Below the pieces are notes generated by a model. The model made no database searches and had not been told where the DNA came from. It was given only the letters and a program-made list of their open reading frames with translations. DNA of 64,000 nucleotides from Arcicella rosea (GTDB lineage Bacteria > Bacteroidota > Bacteroidia > Cytophagales > Spirosomataceae), in the NCBI RefSeq assembly GCF_014204325.1, contig NZ_JACHKT010000024.1:19988-83987 (forward strand), written 5' to 3'. Position 1 is the first letter of the stretch; every line of letters begins with the position of its first letter. Position numbers and translations under genes: made by a program. Positions 27,100 through 36,677 of this stretch are shown here, in pieces.

Positions 27100-28077
27100 A
27101 TGACTTTAGCATTTACCATTTGTTCCATAAATTACCTTGCACAAGCACAGACTTTAGGGCAGTCTCTCCAAAAAACTAATCCTGATATTGAATATGTAAT
27201 TGGTTTAGTTGACAGACTTGACCAAGTTACTTTAGATGCTGATAAAATTCCTCCTTTTCAACTTTTAGAAATTGACAAAATCGGTATTAATTGTTTCGAT
27301 GAAATGTGTGAAAACTATGACATTACAGAACTCAATACGGCTGTAAAACCCTTTTTTTTTGATTACTTTTTTAAAAACAGGAAAGACCTTCAAAACGTTA
27401 TTTATTTTGATCCAGACATCATTGTTTATCAAAAACTGAGTAGATTAACTGAGAGCCTTGCTGAAAAAAGTATCGTAATTACTCCACATATTTCTTCTCC
27501 GATTCTCGACGATTTTGACACAAAAGAAATCGCTCATTTGAATACAGGAATTTATAATCTAGGATTTATAGGAGTTGGAAGAAGCGAAGAAAGCTTACAA
27601 ATGATTGATTGGTGGAAAGAACGCCTCAAAAATGATTGTAGAATAGATTTGTGCAATGGTTTATTTGTGGATCAACACTGGATAAATTTTGTGCCTATTT
27701 TCTATAAAAATTCAGTATTGATTGAAAAACACCCAGGCTATAATGTGGCATATTGGAATCTTCATGAAAGACAAATCACCAAACAAGGAGATACTTTTTA
27801 CAGTAACCATGAACCGATTTTGTTTTTTCATTACAGTGGCTATCAACTTAGTAAACCCGACAATGTTTCTAAATATCAAGATCGTTCAACCTTTGAAAAC
27901 AGACCAGACATTATTGAATTATTTAAAGATTATGCACAAAAATTAAAAGATAATTTTAATAATTATTATATTTTAATTCCTTGTTTTTATATTAAACCGC
28001 CCAAAGTAAAAAGGTATAAAAGAGTTCGAAAAGCTTTACAACTTCCATTTAGAAAAGTACTGACCTTGATTGATTAA
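27100..28077 (+). CDS. Glycosyltransferase, nucleotide-sugar type (GT8-like)
   Basis: A 325-residue protein of the GT-A fold. The N-terminus (LAFTICSINYLAQAQTLGQSL) is the donor-binding start seen in GT8-like and related families, and YFDPDIIVY (about 107-115) carries the DxD metal motif. LNTGIYNLGFIG and VDQHWINFVP are typical later motifs; HYSGY lies near the end. It is the first gene of the polysaccharide region and is followed 57 bp later by a GT9 transferase. Sugar specificity is unknown. Confidence 0.75.
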   Translation: MTLAFTICSINYLAQAQTLGQSLQKTNPDIEYVIGLVDRLDQVTLDADKIPPFQLLEIDKIGINCFDEMCENYDITELNTAVKPFFFDYFFKNRKDLQNVIYFDPDIIVYQKLSRLTESLAEKSIVITPHISSPILDDFDTKEIAHLNTGIYNLGFIGVGRSEESLQMIDWWKERLKNDCRIDLCNGLFVDQHWINFVPIFYKNSVLIEKHPGYNVAYWNLHERQITKQGDTFYSNHEPILFFHYSGYQLSKPDNVSKYQDRSTFENRPDIIELFKDYAQKLKDNFNNYYILIPCFYIKPPKVKRYKRVRKALQLPFRKVLTLID

Positions 28078-28134
28078 CTAATAGTAGTTTTTTGTATAAC
28101 CTGTTTTTTTTATACAAGAAAGTGTTTAAAGATT

Positions 28135-29301
28135 ATGCTAAAAAGAGAATATTGCGGAAATAGACCAACAAAACTTCGACTAAGAGTATTAGATATCTTT
28201 GTTGATTTTATTGTTTTTATCTTCCGAAAACATAAAAATAAAGCGTTCATATTACCTGAAAGAATTTTACTTTTCAACTTTGGGCATCTTGGCGATATGC
28301 TGATGATGGGCTACATGGTAGATGCTTTCAAGAAAAAGTATCCTAATGTTGAAATTCATATTGTAGCAGGAAGTTGGTGTAAAAATTTAATTGTAAACAA
28401 TCCTTTATACGACAGCGTTTTTTTTATCAACCACTACAGAACAAACAGAAGTAATCTATCGCTTTTTGCTAAAATAAAATTGTATGTTATTGATATTAAA
28501 GACTTTTTAACAACACATAAATCATTACATTATACTCATTCTTTCGATTTTAGGTATTCAGGTTATAATGCTAATATGCTTTTACCATTTTTAAATGCTG
28601 ACCAAAAAATAGGTTTTGGTACAAGAGGAATGGGCAGTTTGTTGGATATTGAGTATTATATGCTTCCAACGCCATTTCACGCTGTTGACCAGCAGATACA
28701 AAGTTTAAGAAGTTTAGGAATTGAACAGACTAGCAAAGACATCATTCCAATTCTTTCAATGGAGCTTGATGAAAATAAGAATTTCAATATTAGTGGAGAG
28801 TATTTTATCTTATTTCCAGAAGCTGGAACGAAGAATAGAATGTTCTCTAATAATTTTTGGATTTTCTTGATTGGCTATCTTTTGAATAGAAAATCTGAAG
28901 CGAAAGTAATGATTTGCGGGGTTACAGAATATTCAACTAAATTAAGAATGGAACTTGAAAAAAAACATCCTGAAAAAATTATTGATGCCGTTGGAAAAGT
29001 TTCAATCCCACAAATGATTCCTATTTTACAAAAAGCAGCTGGAGCTTTGACACTTGATTCATTTCCTGCTCACATTTCCTCAACATTAACTTCTACACTT
29101 TGCCTTTTTAAAGAAGGTACTGGACTTGAGTACTTTCCAATTAATGCAAAACCCACTTACATTATTCATGATCATAAATATTCAAAAAGTATTACTTCGT
29201 TCAGAGAACAAATGAAGATTCAATATATCCCTTCTTTAGATGAGCTAAGTTTACCAAAAGTAGCAACCTTGGCGATGAACGAGTTGTTTAACTTGAAGTA
29301 A
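28135..29301 (+). CDS. Glycosyltransferase family 9 (heptosyltransferase-like)
   Basis: A 388-residue GT-B protein. Residues about 45-75 (RILLFNFGHLGDMLMMGYM ... YPNVEIHIVAG) match the heptosyltransferase start, FPEAGTKNRMFSNNFW (about 227-242) is the donor-site loop, and LDSFPAHISS (about 303-312) corresponds to the conserved DxGxxH region. In LPS biosynthesis these add heptose or related sugars to core; which sugar is used here cannot be told. Confidence 0.8.
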   Translation: MLKREYCGNRPTKLRLRVLDIFVDFIVFIFRKHKNKAFILPERILLFNFGHLGDMLMMGYMVDAFKKKYPNVEIHIVAGSWCKNLIVNNPLYDSVFFINHYRTNRSNLSLFAKIKLYVIDIKDFLTTHKSLHYTHSFDFRYSGYNANMLLPFLNADQKIGFGTRGMGSLLDIEYYMLPTPFHAVDQQIQSLRSLGIEQTSKDIIPILSMELDENKNFNISGEYFILFPEAGTKNRMFSNNFWIFLIGYLLNRKSEAKVMICGVTEYSTKLRMELEKKHPEKIIDAVGKVSIPQMIPILQKAAGALTLDSFPAHISSTLTSTLCLFKEGTGLEYFPINAKPTYIIHDHKYSKSITSFREQMKIQYIPSLDELSLPKVATLAMNELFNLK

Positions 29302-29508
29302 AATTATGTATTGAACATAAATTCTCTCCAATTTGTCTATAATTCTGTATTGAATAAAACTAATTTATCAAAACGACTAAATTCGGCATCCTTTTTGTAA
29401 TCATTAATTCGATAATAAATATAGGTTTTAAACGTATTATTTTCAGCGTTGAACATTACTAATAACATCTACTATAAATTGTTTTTATTTAGTTATAGCT
29501 TTTTTCGA

Positions 29509-30594
29509 ATGGATACCAAAATCATGACAAATACTTCTGAATTAAATGAGTCTGATAAAACTTATCGAGCTTTGGAGAGTGCCATTTTGAAAATACAACG
29601 ATTCACTAATAAGCTCGCCAAGAAATCAAATCCGAGCCATGAACTTCAAGCTTTCTGGGAACTGGGAGACCTTTCTTTGATGAATTGGATAAGTGATACT
29701 CATTGTTACATTAGTAGAAAAGGACAGAAATTACAGTTTTTGGCAAAGCCTTCAAAGTTAGAAATTATCAGTTTTCATCTTGAAGAAGGCGATAAACTTT
29801 TAATTTGTGGAGATTCACTAAGGAAGAAAATATCAGATAACGAAATTGATGAAATTCTTCAAAATAGTACTGGGGTTAAAGATTCTTGCTTGAATTTATT
29901 AAAAATAGCGAATATTGATACTCCATATAATGTTTACAATGTACACAATGTTGTAGTTTTAGAAGTTATTGATCAACAAAAAATAATTACACCAATCATT
30001 TCCGACGAGAATAATCCTTTTATCACCAAATCAAATGATAAATACTTATTTATTCCCATTATTATATTAGGCATTGGTTTATTAGCTTATTCTTACGGTA
30101 AAAAAAACACATTTGATATTTCTGGTATTTTCAATCGTCAGGCAAATCAAGTAGCTGTTGAAAATGATAGTATTGGTATCATCAAAAAAGATTCTCTTAC
30201 TCCTTTTCAGTCTAATCAAGCTAGCGATAATTCGTTTGAAAATAATCCTGTAGAAGAAAATATTGAAAGCAATAGTTCTTTTGACGAGCCTAAAACAAAA
30301 CCAATTACTAGTAAAGTAGAACCTTCAAATTCAGATTTCTCGAATACTGAACCTACAAAATCACCTCAAAAAACGGAGAAAAAAAACATTACTTTTAGCC
30401 CACAGAAAGAAGAACAAAATTATCATGCTCTGATAGAGCAAAAAGATAAATGGATAAGTATTAGAAGAGACTTACAAGATAAACATAATAATGGAGATTC
30501 TTCGGTGAGTGAACAATTAGACAATAGTAAGAAAGTCATTCAAAGAATTGAACAAAAACTGCAAGAAAGCTCAAGAAGAATGAACAAAAACTAA
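29509..30594 (+). CDS. Degenerate PP2C-like protein with membrane helix and coiled coil
   Basis: A protein of about 361 residues. The N-terminal part resembles the second half of a PPM/PP2C phosphatase: SDTHCYISRKGQKLQFL in place of 'GDSRaYl.r.G.l', GDKLLICGDSLRKKISDNEIDEIL in place of 'GD.lLLcSDGLtd.vsd.ei..il', and VYNVHNVVVLEV in place of 'ggxDNvtvvvv'. The metal-binding aspartates at the usual places are largely replaced, so catalysis is doubtful. One helix (about 184-203) is followed by a Ser/Pro/Lys-rich linker and a C-terminal coiled coil. The ATG at 29509 is preferred to the TTG at 29449; a further ATG is at 29524. Confidence 0.5.
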   Translation: MDTKIMTNTSELNESDKTYRALESAILKIQRFTNKLAKKSNPSHELQAFWELGDLSLMNWISDTHCYISRKGQKLQFLAKPSKLEIISFHLEEGDKLLICGDSLRKKISDNEIDEILQNSTGVKDSCLNLLKIANIDTPYNVYNVHNVVVLEVIDQQKIITPIISDENNPFITKSNDKYLFIPIIILGIGLLAYSYGKKNTFDISGIFNRQANQVAVENDSIGIIKKDSLTPFQSNQASDNSFENNPVEENIESNSSFDEPKTKPITSKVEPSNSDFSNTEPTKSPQKTEKKNITFSPQKEEQNYHALIEQKDKWISIRRDLQDKHNNGDSSVSEQLDNSKKVIQRIEQKLQESSRRMNKN

Positions 30595-31763
30595 GCTTTG
30601 ATTGCTTCTTGATTGATTGTTTGAACTTTCTTTTTGGGAGTTTTATTGGTCTTTACTTCTTTAGTTGATTTCTGTAACTGTTTTTCATTATTTTTTTTTA
30701 ATAAATGTGCAACAAACATATACAGTCCGAACAAAGCACACAATAAGTAAAGTGAAGTAGTATTTTCTGCTTTTCTGCTAATGAAAACAAATAATAAAGT
30801 AGCAATAACCGTAAAACTCCAAAGTACCAACGAAGCTTTAAAATGAGTGAGACCGCTATCAATCAACAAATGATGTAAGTGATTTCTGTCAGCTTCAAAA
30901 GGTGATTTTTTATTTTTCAAACGGATAATAAATACTCTCAATGTATCAAAAATTGGTACAACCAACACAATAATGGCTAATATTGGTGCGGCAAAAGTAC
31001 TGTTTGGGTCAAATCTATATTGGATATTTAGCTGAATAAATCTAACTGCAAAAAGGGCTAACACAAATCCAACAATCAAAGAACCAGTATCTCCCATAAA
31101 GATTTTAGAGGTTTGGGAAAAGTTAAATCTTAGAAAACCAAGTAAAGATCCAGACATTGATGCTGCTAAACAAGCCAAAGCGTAATGTTCATTTAAGTAA
31201 AACCAAATACCGAACAATCCTCCAGCTATCATTCCTATCCCGCCCATCAAACCGTCAATCCCATCAATCAGGTTAACAGCATTAATCAAAGCAAGAAAAA
31301 CAAAAACTGTCAGCGGTAAACTAATGATATAAGGAACGGAGTAAATACCAAAAATGCCAAAAAGGTTTTCAATGCGTAAATCTCCAAGTACAACAACTAA
31401 TAACGACGCAGCAATTTGGATATACATTTTCTTTTTAGGTGCAAGGATTAGAATATCGTCTTTTACGCCTAAAAAAAACAAAATTACGATAGCTGAAATA
31501 GAGAGATGTACTAATTGACCTTCATCAGGATTTTCCCATAAAAAGTAACTAATTAAAGTTGAAGCAAAAACTGCAACACCACCTAAAGTTGGCGTTGCAA
31601 CTTCATGAGAGCTTCTTGCTACTGGGGTAGCTACCAAATTTTTAAGTCTAGAAATATTGATGATAACAGGAATTGCAGTAATTGATGTAGCACATGCTAC
31701 CACTGCAGAAACAATGATATGGAAAAGGTTATTGTTATAAAATGTCCAAAAGAAGTTAGTCAT
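30591..31763 (-). CDS. Undecaprenyl-phosphate sugar-1-phosphate transferase (MraY/WecA family)
   Basis: A 390-residue polytopic protein with about eleven helices. It transfers a sugar-1-phosphate to undecaprenyl phosphate, the first committed step of many O-antigen and exopolysaccharide pathways. Active-site motifs are visible: NAVNLIDGIDGLMGG (about 162-176; paired Asp), IFMGDTGSL (about 219-227) and the DRNHLHHLL loop (about 288-296). A basic tail of about 40 residues follows the last helix. It converges with the PP2C-like gene and overlaps its last 4 bp. The separate gap of 115 bp to the operon upstream may hold its promoter. Confidence 0.88.
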   Translation of the reverse strand: MTNFFWTFYNNNLFHIIVSAVVACATSITAIPVIINISRLKNLVATPVARSSHEVATPTLGGVAVFASTLISYFLWENPDEGQLVHLSISAIVILFFLGVKDDILILAPKKKMYIQIAASLLVVVLGDLRIENLFGIFGIYSVPYIISLPLTVFVFLALINAVNLIDGIDGLMGGIGMIAGGLFGIWFYLNEHYALACLAASMSGSLLGFLRFNFSQTSKIFMGDTGSLIVGFVLALFAVRFIQLNIQYRFDPNSTFAAPILAIIVLVVPIFDTLRVFIIRLKNKKSPFEADRNHLHHLLIDSGLTHFKASLVLWSFTVIATLLFVFISRKAENTTSLYLLCALFGLYMFVAHLLKKNNEKQLQKSTKEVKTNKTPKKKVQTINQEAIKA

Positions 31764-31803
31764 CGTTGTAAATTATAAATTTCAAAATTTAGCGAAATGT
31801 GTC

Positions 31804-31815
31804 AGGATATATCCT
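31804..31815. promoter_or_regulatory. Perfect 12-bp palindrome upstream of the WecA-type gene
   Basis: AGGATATATCCT is fully self-complementary and lies about 40 bp upstream of the start codon, between the WecA-type gene and the acetyltransferase gene. It could be a regulator site, but in AT-rich DNA the chance expectation is not negligible. Confidence 0.3.
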
Positions 31816-31878
31816 AATAGGGTTAAAGTAGTACTATGCAACACAAATTACAATTAAAATATAAAAGCACCAAACGCT

Positions 31879-32433
31879 TTAGTCTGTGATATTTCTTTGT
31901 CTAACTTCTCTCGCAGGATTTCCCTGATAAATTGTATATGCCTCCATTTGCTTTGTCATTACAGAATTAACAGCTAAAACCGAATGAGATTTTGCCAATA
32001 CTCCCGGACAAACAATGGATTTGGCTCCAATCCAAACGCCATCTTCTAAATGAATAGCAGCCACTCTTAAATCAAAAGTTGTTTTTGAATAATCGTGATT
32101 TCCTGTTAGTAACATTGCTCCTTGCGAAATACAAACATGATTTCCTAAACTCACCATCGTTAAATTATCAATCCAAACCATTTCTCCAATCCAAACGTAA
32201 TCTCCAATTGATAAAAACCAAGGATATTTAATGGTTACTTGGGGCTTAATCATTACTCCTTTTCCTATTTTAGCTCCGAATAATTTCAACATAAAAACTT
32301 TAAACGACACTGGAAAAGGAATATTAGAATTGATTACAATAGCACTCACAATATGCCAAATTGTTCTTTTAATAAAACCCCCAGGTTGATACCAAGCATT
32401 ATCGTACAGAGACAAATCTGTTGTTTTTTTCAT
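31879..32433 (-). CDS. WcaF-type hexapeptide acetyltransferase
   Basis: A 184-residue left-handed beta-helix enzyme. Hexapeptide repeats run from about 70 to 170 (IGDYVWIGEMVWIDNL, LGNHVCISQGAMLLTG, DGVWIGAKSIVCPGVLAK), with the catalytic His in GNHDYS (about 111-116). The N-terminal YQPGGFIKRTIWHIV matches putative colanic-acid acetyltransferases such as WcaF. It probably O-acetylates a sugar of the surface polysaccharide. Its start overlaps the stop of the upstream GT2 gene by 4 bp (ATGA-type junction). It is the last gene of the seven-gene operon. Confidence 0.85.
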   Translation of the reverse strand: MKKTTDLSLYDNAWYQPGGFIKRTIWHIVSAIVINSNIPFPVSFKVFMLKLFGAKIGKGVMIKPQVTIKYPWFLSIGDYVWIGEMVWIDNLTMVSLGNHVCISQGAMLLTGNHDYSKTTFDLRVAAIHLEDGVWIGAKSIVCPGVLAKSHSVLAVNSVMTKQMEAYTIYQGNPAREVRQRNITD

Positions 32434-33335
32434 TTCGTTAAATCTTTATTAAATTCTTCTTTGAAAAAATTTTCAATCGCTTTTTTGTCTCTTCCCACAC
32501 GATGATATACTTCATACACTTTAGCATCTACTAAAAATCTATACCAGAAGCCTTGTAAAAAATGCCAAATGAATCCTTGTTTTCCATCTAAAAAACCTAA
32601 TCTGAAAATGTAGCGATAAAGAAAATAGATAATCGGACGAATGAATAATGGAATTGAAGCATATTTCACTTTCAAAAATCTAGTTCTTTGTTCTTGTGAT
32701 CCAAAGAAATTTGGCTCTACTGATTCAAAGTTTCTGAAATCGTACTTAATATTCAATAAGTCAATTACTTCATTTATTGCATAAATGTTATGTTTTTGAG
32801 TCCACCAAGTAAGATTATTTAAATTATGATCTACAAAATCATTTTTAAACTGCATTGTCAATCCACTAAACAGCTTAATATGCTCATCCATCCAACGCTG
32901 CTCACAAGTAGCCATACCATGTCGCCATATTCTTAAAAGCCAAATTGGATAATAAGCACCATGTTTAATCCATCTATTCATAAAAAACACTCTACGTTTT
33001 ATATAAATACCATTGATGGTATTAGGTATCTTTATTAATTCATTTTTAATCTCTTCAGCTAATTCAGGTAAAACATATTCGTCTGCATCTATCCTCATAT
33101 ACCACTCTGTTTTAAAAGGGGTATTTTGTATGGCGAAGTTAATTTGAACAGCATGGTTAACCCAAGGCTGAAAAGTGATTTTTGCTCCAAGAGATTCTGC
33201 AATTTGAATAGTTTTGTCTGTGGAACCCGAATCAACAATAAAAATTTTATCCGTAAAAAGCAACAACGATTCGATACATCTTTTGATGTGTTTTTCTTCG
33301 TTGAAAGTAAGGATGATGACGGAAATATCTTGCAT
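32430..33335 (-). CDS. Glycosyltransferase family 2 (WaaE/KdtX-like)
   Basis: A 301-residue GT-A transferase. ISVIILTFNEEKHIKRCIESL (about 4-24) and IVDSGSTDKT (about 33-42) form the nucleotide site and RIDADEY (about 81-87) carries the DxD. The region with RRVFFMNRWIKHG and the C-terminal LGFLDGKQGFIWHFLQGFWYRFLVDAK (about 255-281) is typical of the LPS core glucosyltransferase-like WaaE group. It overlaps the acetyltransferase by 4 bp and follows the GT4 gene by 6 bp. Confidence 0.85.
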   Translation of the reverse strand: MQDISVIILTFNEEKHIKRCIESLLLFTDKIFIVDSGSTDKTIQIAESLGAKITFQPWVNHAVQINFAIQNTPFKTEWYMRIDADEYVLPELAEEIKNELIKIPNTINGIYIKRRVFFMNRWIKHGAYYPIWLLRIWRHGMATCEQRWMDEHIKLFSGLTMQFKNDFVDHNLNNLTWWTQKHNIYAINEVIDLLNIKYDFRNFESVEPNFFGSQEQRTRFLKVKYASIPLFIRPIIYFLYRYIFRLGFLDGKQGFIWHFLQGFWYRFLVDAKVYEVYHRVGRDKKAIENFFKEEFNKDLTK

Positions 33336-33341
33336 TAATTT

Positions 33342-34484
33342 TTATTTAGCAATTTTCTTAAACTCTTCAAACAAATTTTTGGCAACTAATTCTATATCAT
33401 ATTTTTCTTTTACCAAAGCTTTTCCATTGTTGGCTAAAAGTTCACAATATTTTTCATCATCAAGCATTTTGGTTAATCCATTTACAATACTTTCAGAATT
33501 CAATTCTACTAAATGAGCAGCATTACTTTCTCGAATACTTTCTCCAAAACCTACCCTATCTGATAATAAAGACGGAATTCCAGTAACTAGGGCTTCAAGT
33601 GTTGCAATCGAAAAACCTTCTGAATGTGATGGCAACACAAAAATATCGGCATCAGCAAAAGCAGCTAATTTATCTTCACCAACCAACATCCCTACCAATT
33701 TGATACTTTTTTGTAATGATTCCGTTTCAATAAATCGCTCTGTTTCGCTTAAATAACCATCGTCTGGTCCAGCCAAAACTAAAATACAATCACTCCTTTT
33801 ACCAATAATTGTTTTAAAAGCTGGCAACAATAAATCTAAGCCTTTTTTAATATTTATCCTGCTTAAAAATAATATCAGTTTTTTATCTTTTGGAATATTG
33901 TACTTTTCCTTAAATGTGCCTTTTTCTGGAAGCTTTTCGAAATTTCTTATATTCATTCCATTCGGAATAATTTTAACATTTGGATGAGCGTGCCCTAAAA
34001 AGTTTTGTAAATCATTTTGTTCATCAAGATTATTGATTTGAATCAATTCTGTTTTATCCAAAACACTTTTCTGAAAAAGTACTCCAAAAAGTTTCTTCTT
34101 CCAATAACCATTTGCCAAAGCCCAACGGTCTAACAAACCATGAATTGTAACACATTTTGGTGTTTTAACGCCTGCTAAATACGGTGCTAAACCTGCAAAA
34201 TGCCAAAGTCCGTGAATATGAATTACATCATATTCTTTTCCATGTTTTTTTATCCAAAAAAATAACTCAGGCGAAAACTCTGCCCAAAACTTTGCTAACC
34301 AATGTCTTTTACATACAACTATTTTAGCTCCTTCAGGTAAAGCATATAACTTTTGTCCTTCAGTAATTGGCGTTAGAATAGTTACTTCAGCACCAAGTTT
34401 TATTTGCTCAACAGCATGGTCATAAATAATTTTGGGCGGGCCGCCAATGTCCCAAGAATATCCACCAATATTGAGAATTTTCAC
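33342..34484 (-). CDS. Glycosyltransferase family 4
   Basis: A 380-residue GT-B enzyme. The N-terminal acceptor domain starts with GGYSWDIGGPPKIIYDHA, IHIHGLWHF lies near 93-101, and the donor domain has LFLSRINIKKGLDLLLPAF (about 203-221) and the E-x7-E motif in SHSEGFSIATLEA (about 287-299). The start is GTG. Spacings to neighbours are 2 bp and 6 bp, which implies one operon. Confidence 0.88.
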   Translation of the reverse strand: MKILNIGGYSWDIGGPPKIIYDHAVEQIKLGAEVTILTPITEGQKLYALPEGAKIVVCKRHWLAKFWAEFSPELFFWIKKHGKEYDVIHIHGLWHFAGLAPYLAGVKTPKCVTIHGLLDRWALANGYWKKKLFGVLFQKSVLDKTELIQINNLDEQNDLQNFLGHAHPNVKIIPNGMNIRNFEKLPEKGTFKEKYNIPKDKKLILFLSRINIKKGLDLLLPAFKTIIGKRSDCILVLAGPDDGYLSETERFIETESLQKSIKLVGMLVGEDKLAAFADADIFVLPSHSEGFSIATLEALVTGIPSLLSDRVGFGESIRESNAAHLVELNSESIVNGLTKMLDDEKYCELLANNGKALVKEKYDIELVAKNLFEEFKKIAK

Positions 34485-34486
34485 GT

Positions 34487-35539
34487 TTATTTAGATTTCA
34501 ATTTATCAGATAAAAATAAAGAAATAGGTTTTTCTATGAACCTATGAATAGTTAAGCTCGAACAAAGTATTACCAGAACAATAAAATAGTTGTAAAAAAT
34601 CACACCATCCATACTTAATTTAAATCCTAACAATAGTGGAATTTTATTCAACAATAGTAACATAGGAAAATGAATTAAATATAAAACATAAGAAGCGTTC
34701 CCTACTAAAATTGAGAACTGAGGAACTTTTACTGTTCTATTTGATTCTAGATTTAGTAAGGATATTAAAATCAAGCCAGACGATAAACCAAAAACTAAAA
34801 TCCTTTTTATATAGTCAAAATCGCTCACCTCATTGCCCCATATTAGGATTATTCCTAATGCCAGAATTAATATAATCAGTGATAAGATACTTGATAATTT
34901 TAATTTGTCATAAAACTTACAAATTAAAAATCCTAGCATAAATTCTATATTATAGCCGCTAAATATAAATTTGAAATATTTAGAACCAGATTGTTCTATT
35001 AATATTAAATTGAAAGCAGAAACCATCAAAATGCAAACTGGAACAAACCATAGTCTTTTTGAGATAATTAAAAAAGAAAAGATAAAATAGAAAAAAAGTT
35101 CATAACTAAGTGTCCAGCTAACGGCATTAATAGCGGGATGTAGAGGAAGTAATAAGTAAGTTTGAAAATATGAAACTAAGTTATGTGGATAATTTGCACC
35201 AAAAACCTCTCTATGAGAAATTATCGAAGTTAGCCAACTAAAAAAAAACATAACAGTAAGTATTATCCAATAAATAGGAAACACTCGTACTATTCTTTTA
35301 ATCAAGTACTCCTTTAGCTTCGATGGGTTTCCAAAATATTGTTTACTAGTAAAGTGGATAATAAAACCACTGATGACAAAGAACAAATCGACACCAGCAA
35401 AGCCAAAACCAAAAAAATCTCCTAAAAAATCGACTGGAAAATTCTTTTTGATGTAGCCACCGATATGATAAAAAACTACCACAAAAGCCGCAAAACCCCT
35501 TAAAAACTGAATTGAATTAATTACTTTTTTGGATGACAT
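34487..35539 (-). CDS. Acyltransferase 3 family membrane protein
   Basis: A 350-residue protein with about ten helices, of the Acyl_transf_3 (OafA/NodX-like) family that O-acetylates or succinylates surface glycans. Hallmarks are the N-terminal IQFLRGFAAFVVVFYHIGG with the catalytic His (about 22), GVDLFFVISGFIIHF (about 48-62), and RIVRVFPIYWI (about 86-96). It overlaps the upstream GT4 gene by 19 bp and precedes the next GT4 gene by 2 bp. Confidence 0.88.
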   Translation of the reverse strand: MSSKKVINSIQFLRGFAAFVVVFYHIGGYIKKNFPVDFLGDFFGFGFAGVDLFFVISGFIIHFTSKQYFGNPSKLKEYLIKRIVRVFPIYWIILTVMFFFSWLTSIISHREVFGANYPHNLVSYFQTYLLLPLHPAINAVSWTLSYELFFYFIFSFLIISKRLWFVPVCILMVSAFNLILIEQSGSKYFKFIFSGYNIEFMLGFLICKFYDKLKLSSILSLIILILALGIILIWGNEVSDFDYIKRILVFGLSSGLILISLLNLESNRTVKVPQFSILVGNASYVLYLIHFPMLLLLNKIPLLLGFKLSMDGVIFYNYFIVLVILCSSLTIHRFIEKPISLFLSDKLKSK

Positions 35540-36675
35540 AATTTTTGATAGCCCTGAAACATTTCTTTTGCCACATTAATGGGTGAATATTCTTGGATTA
35601 TTTGTTTTGAAACCTCTCCCATTTTCATCAAATCTAGCTTTTTATCCATAAATTTCACCAATGTCTCAGCTATTTCGTTAACATTTTCTGGATTGAATGT
35701 GAATCCATTTTCAGATTCTTTTACTAATTCGGCAGCACAACCACATTTGTTTGAAACTGCTACAGGTAAGCCACAAGCCATCGCTTCATTGACAACCAAA
35801 CCCCAAGGTTCGGAAAAACTTGGTAAAACTAACACATCGCTCAGTGATAAATATTGAGGAACTTGTTGCCAATTTACACCTTCAAAAAAGAAAATATTTT
35901 GTATCCCTAAATCTTGAGCATATTGTTTTAAAGTAGTTTTCAAATCGCCATCTCCAAGCATTATTAATCCCCAATCTTCATTTTTTTGTGCTATTTTAAA
36001 GGCATCAATCAGTTTAAATAAATTCTTAAACTCAATTAATCGACCTACAAAAATAAAATTATGTTTGGGTAAATTCAGTAAATTTTGCTTGTTCACTCTC
36101 TGCTGATAATTTTCCTTATAAATCTCTTCAAGTAATTGATTATCAACACAATTTCTATTAACCAACATTTGAGAAGCCTTTGCTCCCAACGTTAGCATAT
36201 ACTCTTTTGAAAGTTGACCAAAGTTAAAAAAACCATCAAAAAAATTTATGATGAACAATGATTTAAACAACTCTTTTGAAAAATCACGAGTATGGTCACC
36301 GCTTGTAGATTCATTAGAAAGTACGGTTTTTATACCTTTTAATTTGCAGTACCATAGCACAATCAATGAAGCCAAATCATAGTAGCCAGTCAGATTTACA
36401 ACGTCTGGACGATAACTTTGAATTGTTTTTAAAATCCCTACAACTCTTTGTTTCAAACTTAAATCTTCAAGCAAACCATCGTGCAAAAGTTGATAGTTGT
36501 ATTGATGTTTAAATAGACTTGTATCATCAAATTTTAACCTACTTTTTTCAATTCTGGCTAGCTGCAAAACCAAAAGCTTAAAATCTTTTTCTTGATTTGA
36601 AATCAACTGTAATTCGTTAAAAATAATGGCTTTATAATGAGCCCAAAGTTGATTATGAACAATTAAAACCTTCAT
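35521..36675 (-). CDS. Glycosyltransferase family 4
   Basis: A 384-residue GT-B enzyme. The donor domain contains FIFVGRLIEFKNLFKLIDAF (about 207-226), WGLIMLGDGDLKTTL, and the E-x7-E motif in SFSEPWGLVVNEAMACG (about 286-302). The N-terminus begins MKVLIVHNQLWAHYKAI, with a Tyr/His segment seen in enzymes acting on lipid-linked acceptors. Spacing to the ligase/polymerase gene upstream is 2 bp; its 3' end overlaps the acyltransferase by 19 bp. Confidence 0.87.
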   Translation of the reverse strand: MKVLIVHNQLWAHYKAIIFNELQLISNQEKDFKLLVLQLARIEKSRLKFDDTSLFKHQYNYQLLHDGLLEDLSLKQRVVGILKTIQSYRPDVVNLTGYYDLASLIVLWYCKLKGIKTVLSNESTSGDHTRDFSKELFKSLFIINFFDGFFNFGQLSKEYMLTLGAKASQMLVNRNCVDNQLLEEIYKENYQQRVNKQNLLNLPKHNFIFVGRLIEFKNLFKLIDAFKIAQKNEDWGLIMLGDGDLKTTLKQYAQDLGIQNIFFFEGVNWQQVPQYLSLSDVLVLPSFSEPWGLVVNEAMACGLPVAVSNKCGCAAELVKESENGFTFNPENVNEIAETLVKFMDKKLDLMKMGEVSKQIIQEYSPINVAKEMFQGYQKLCHPKK

Positions 36676-36677
36676 TG

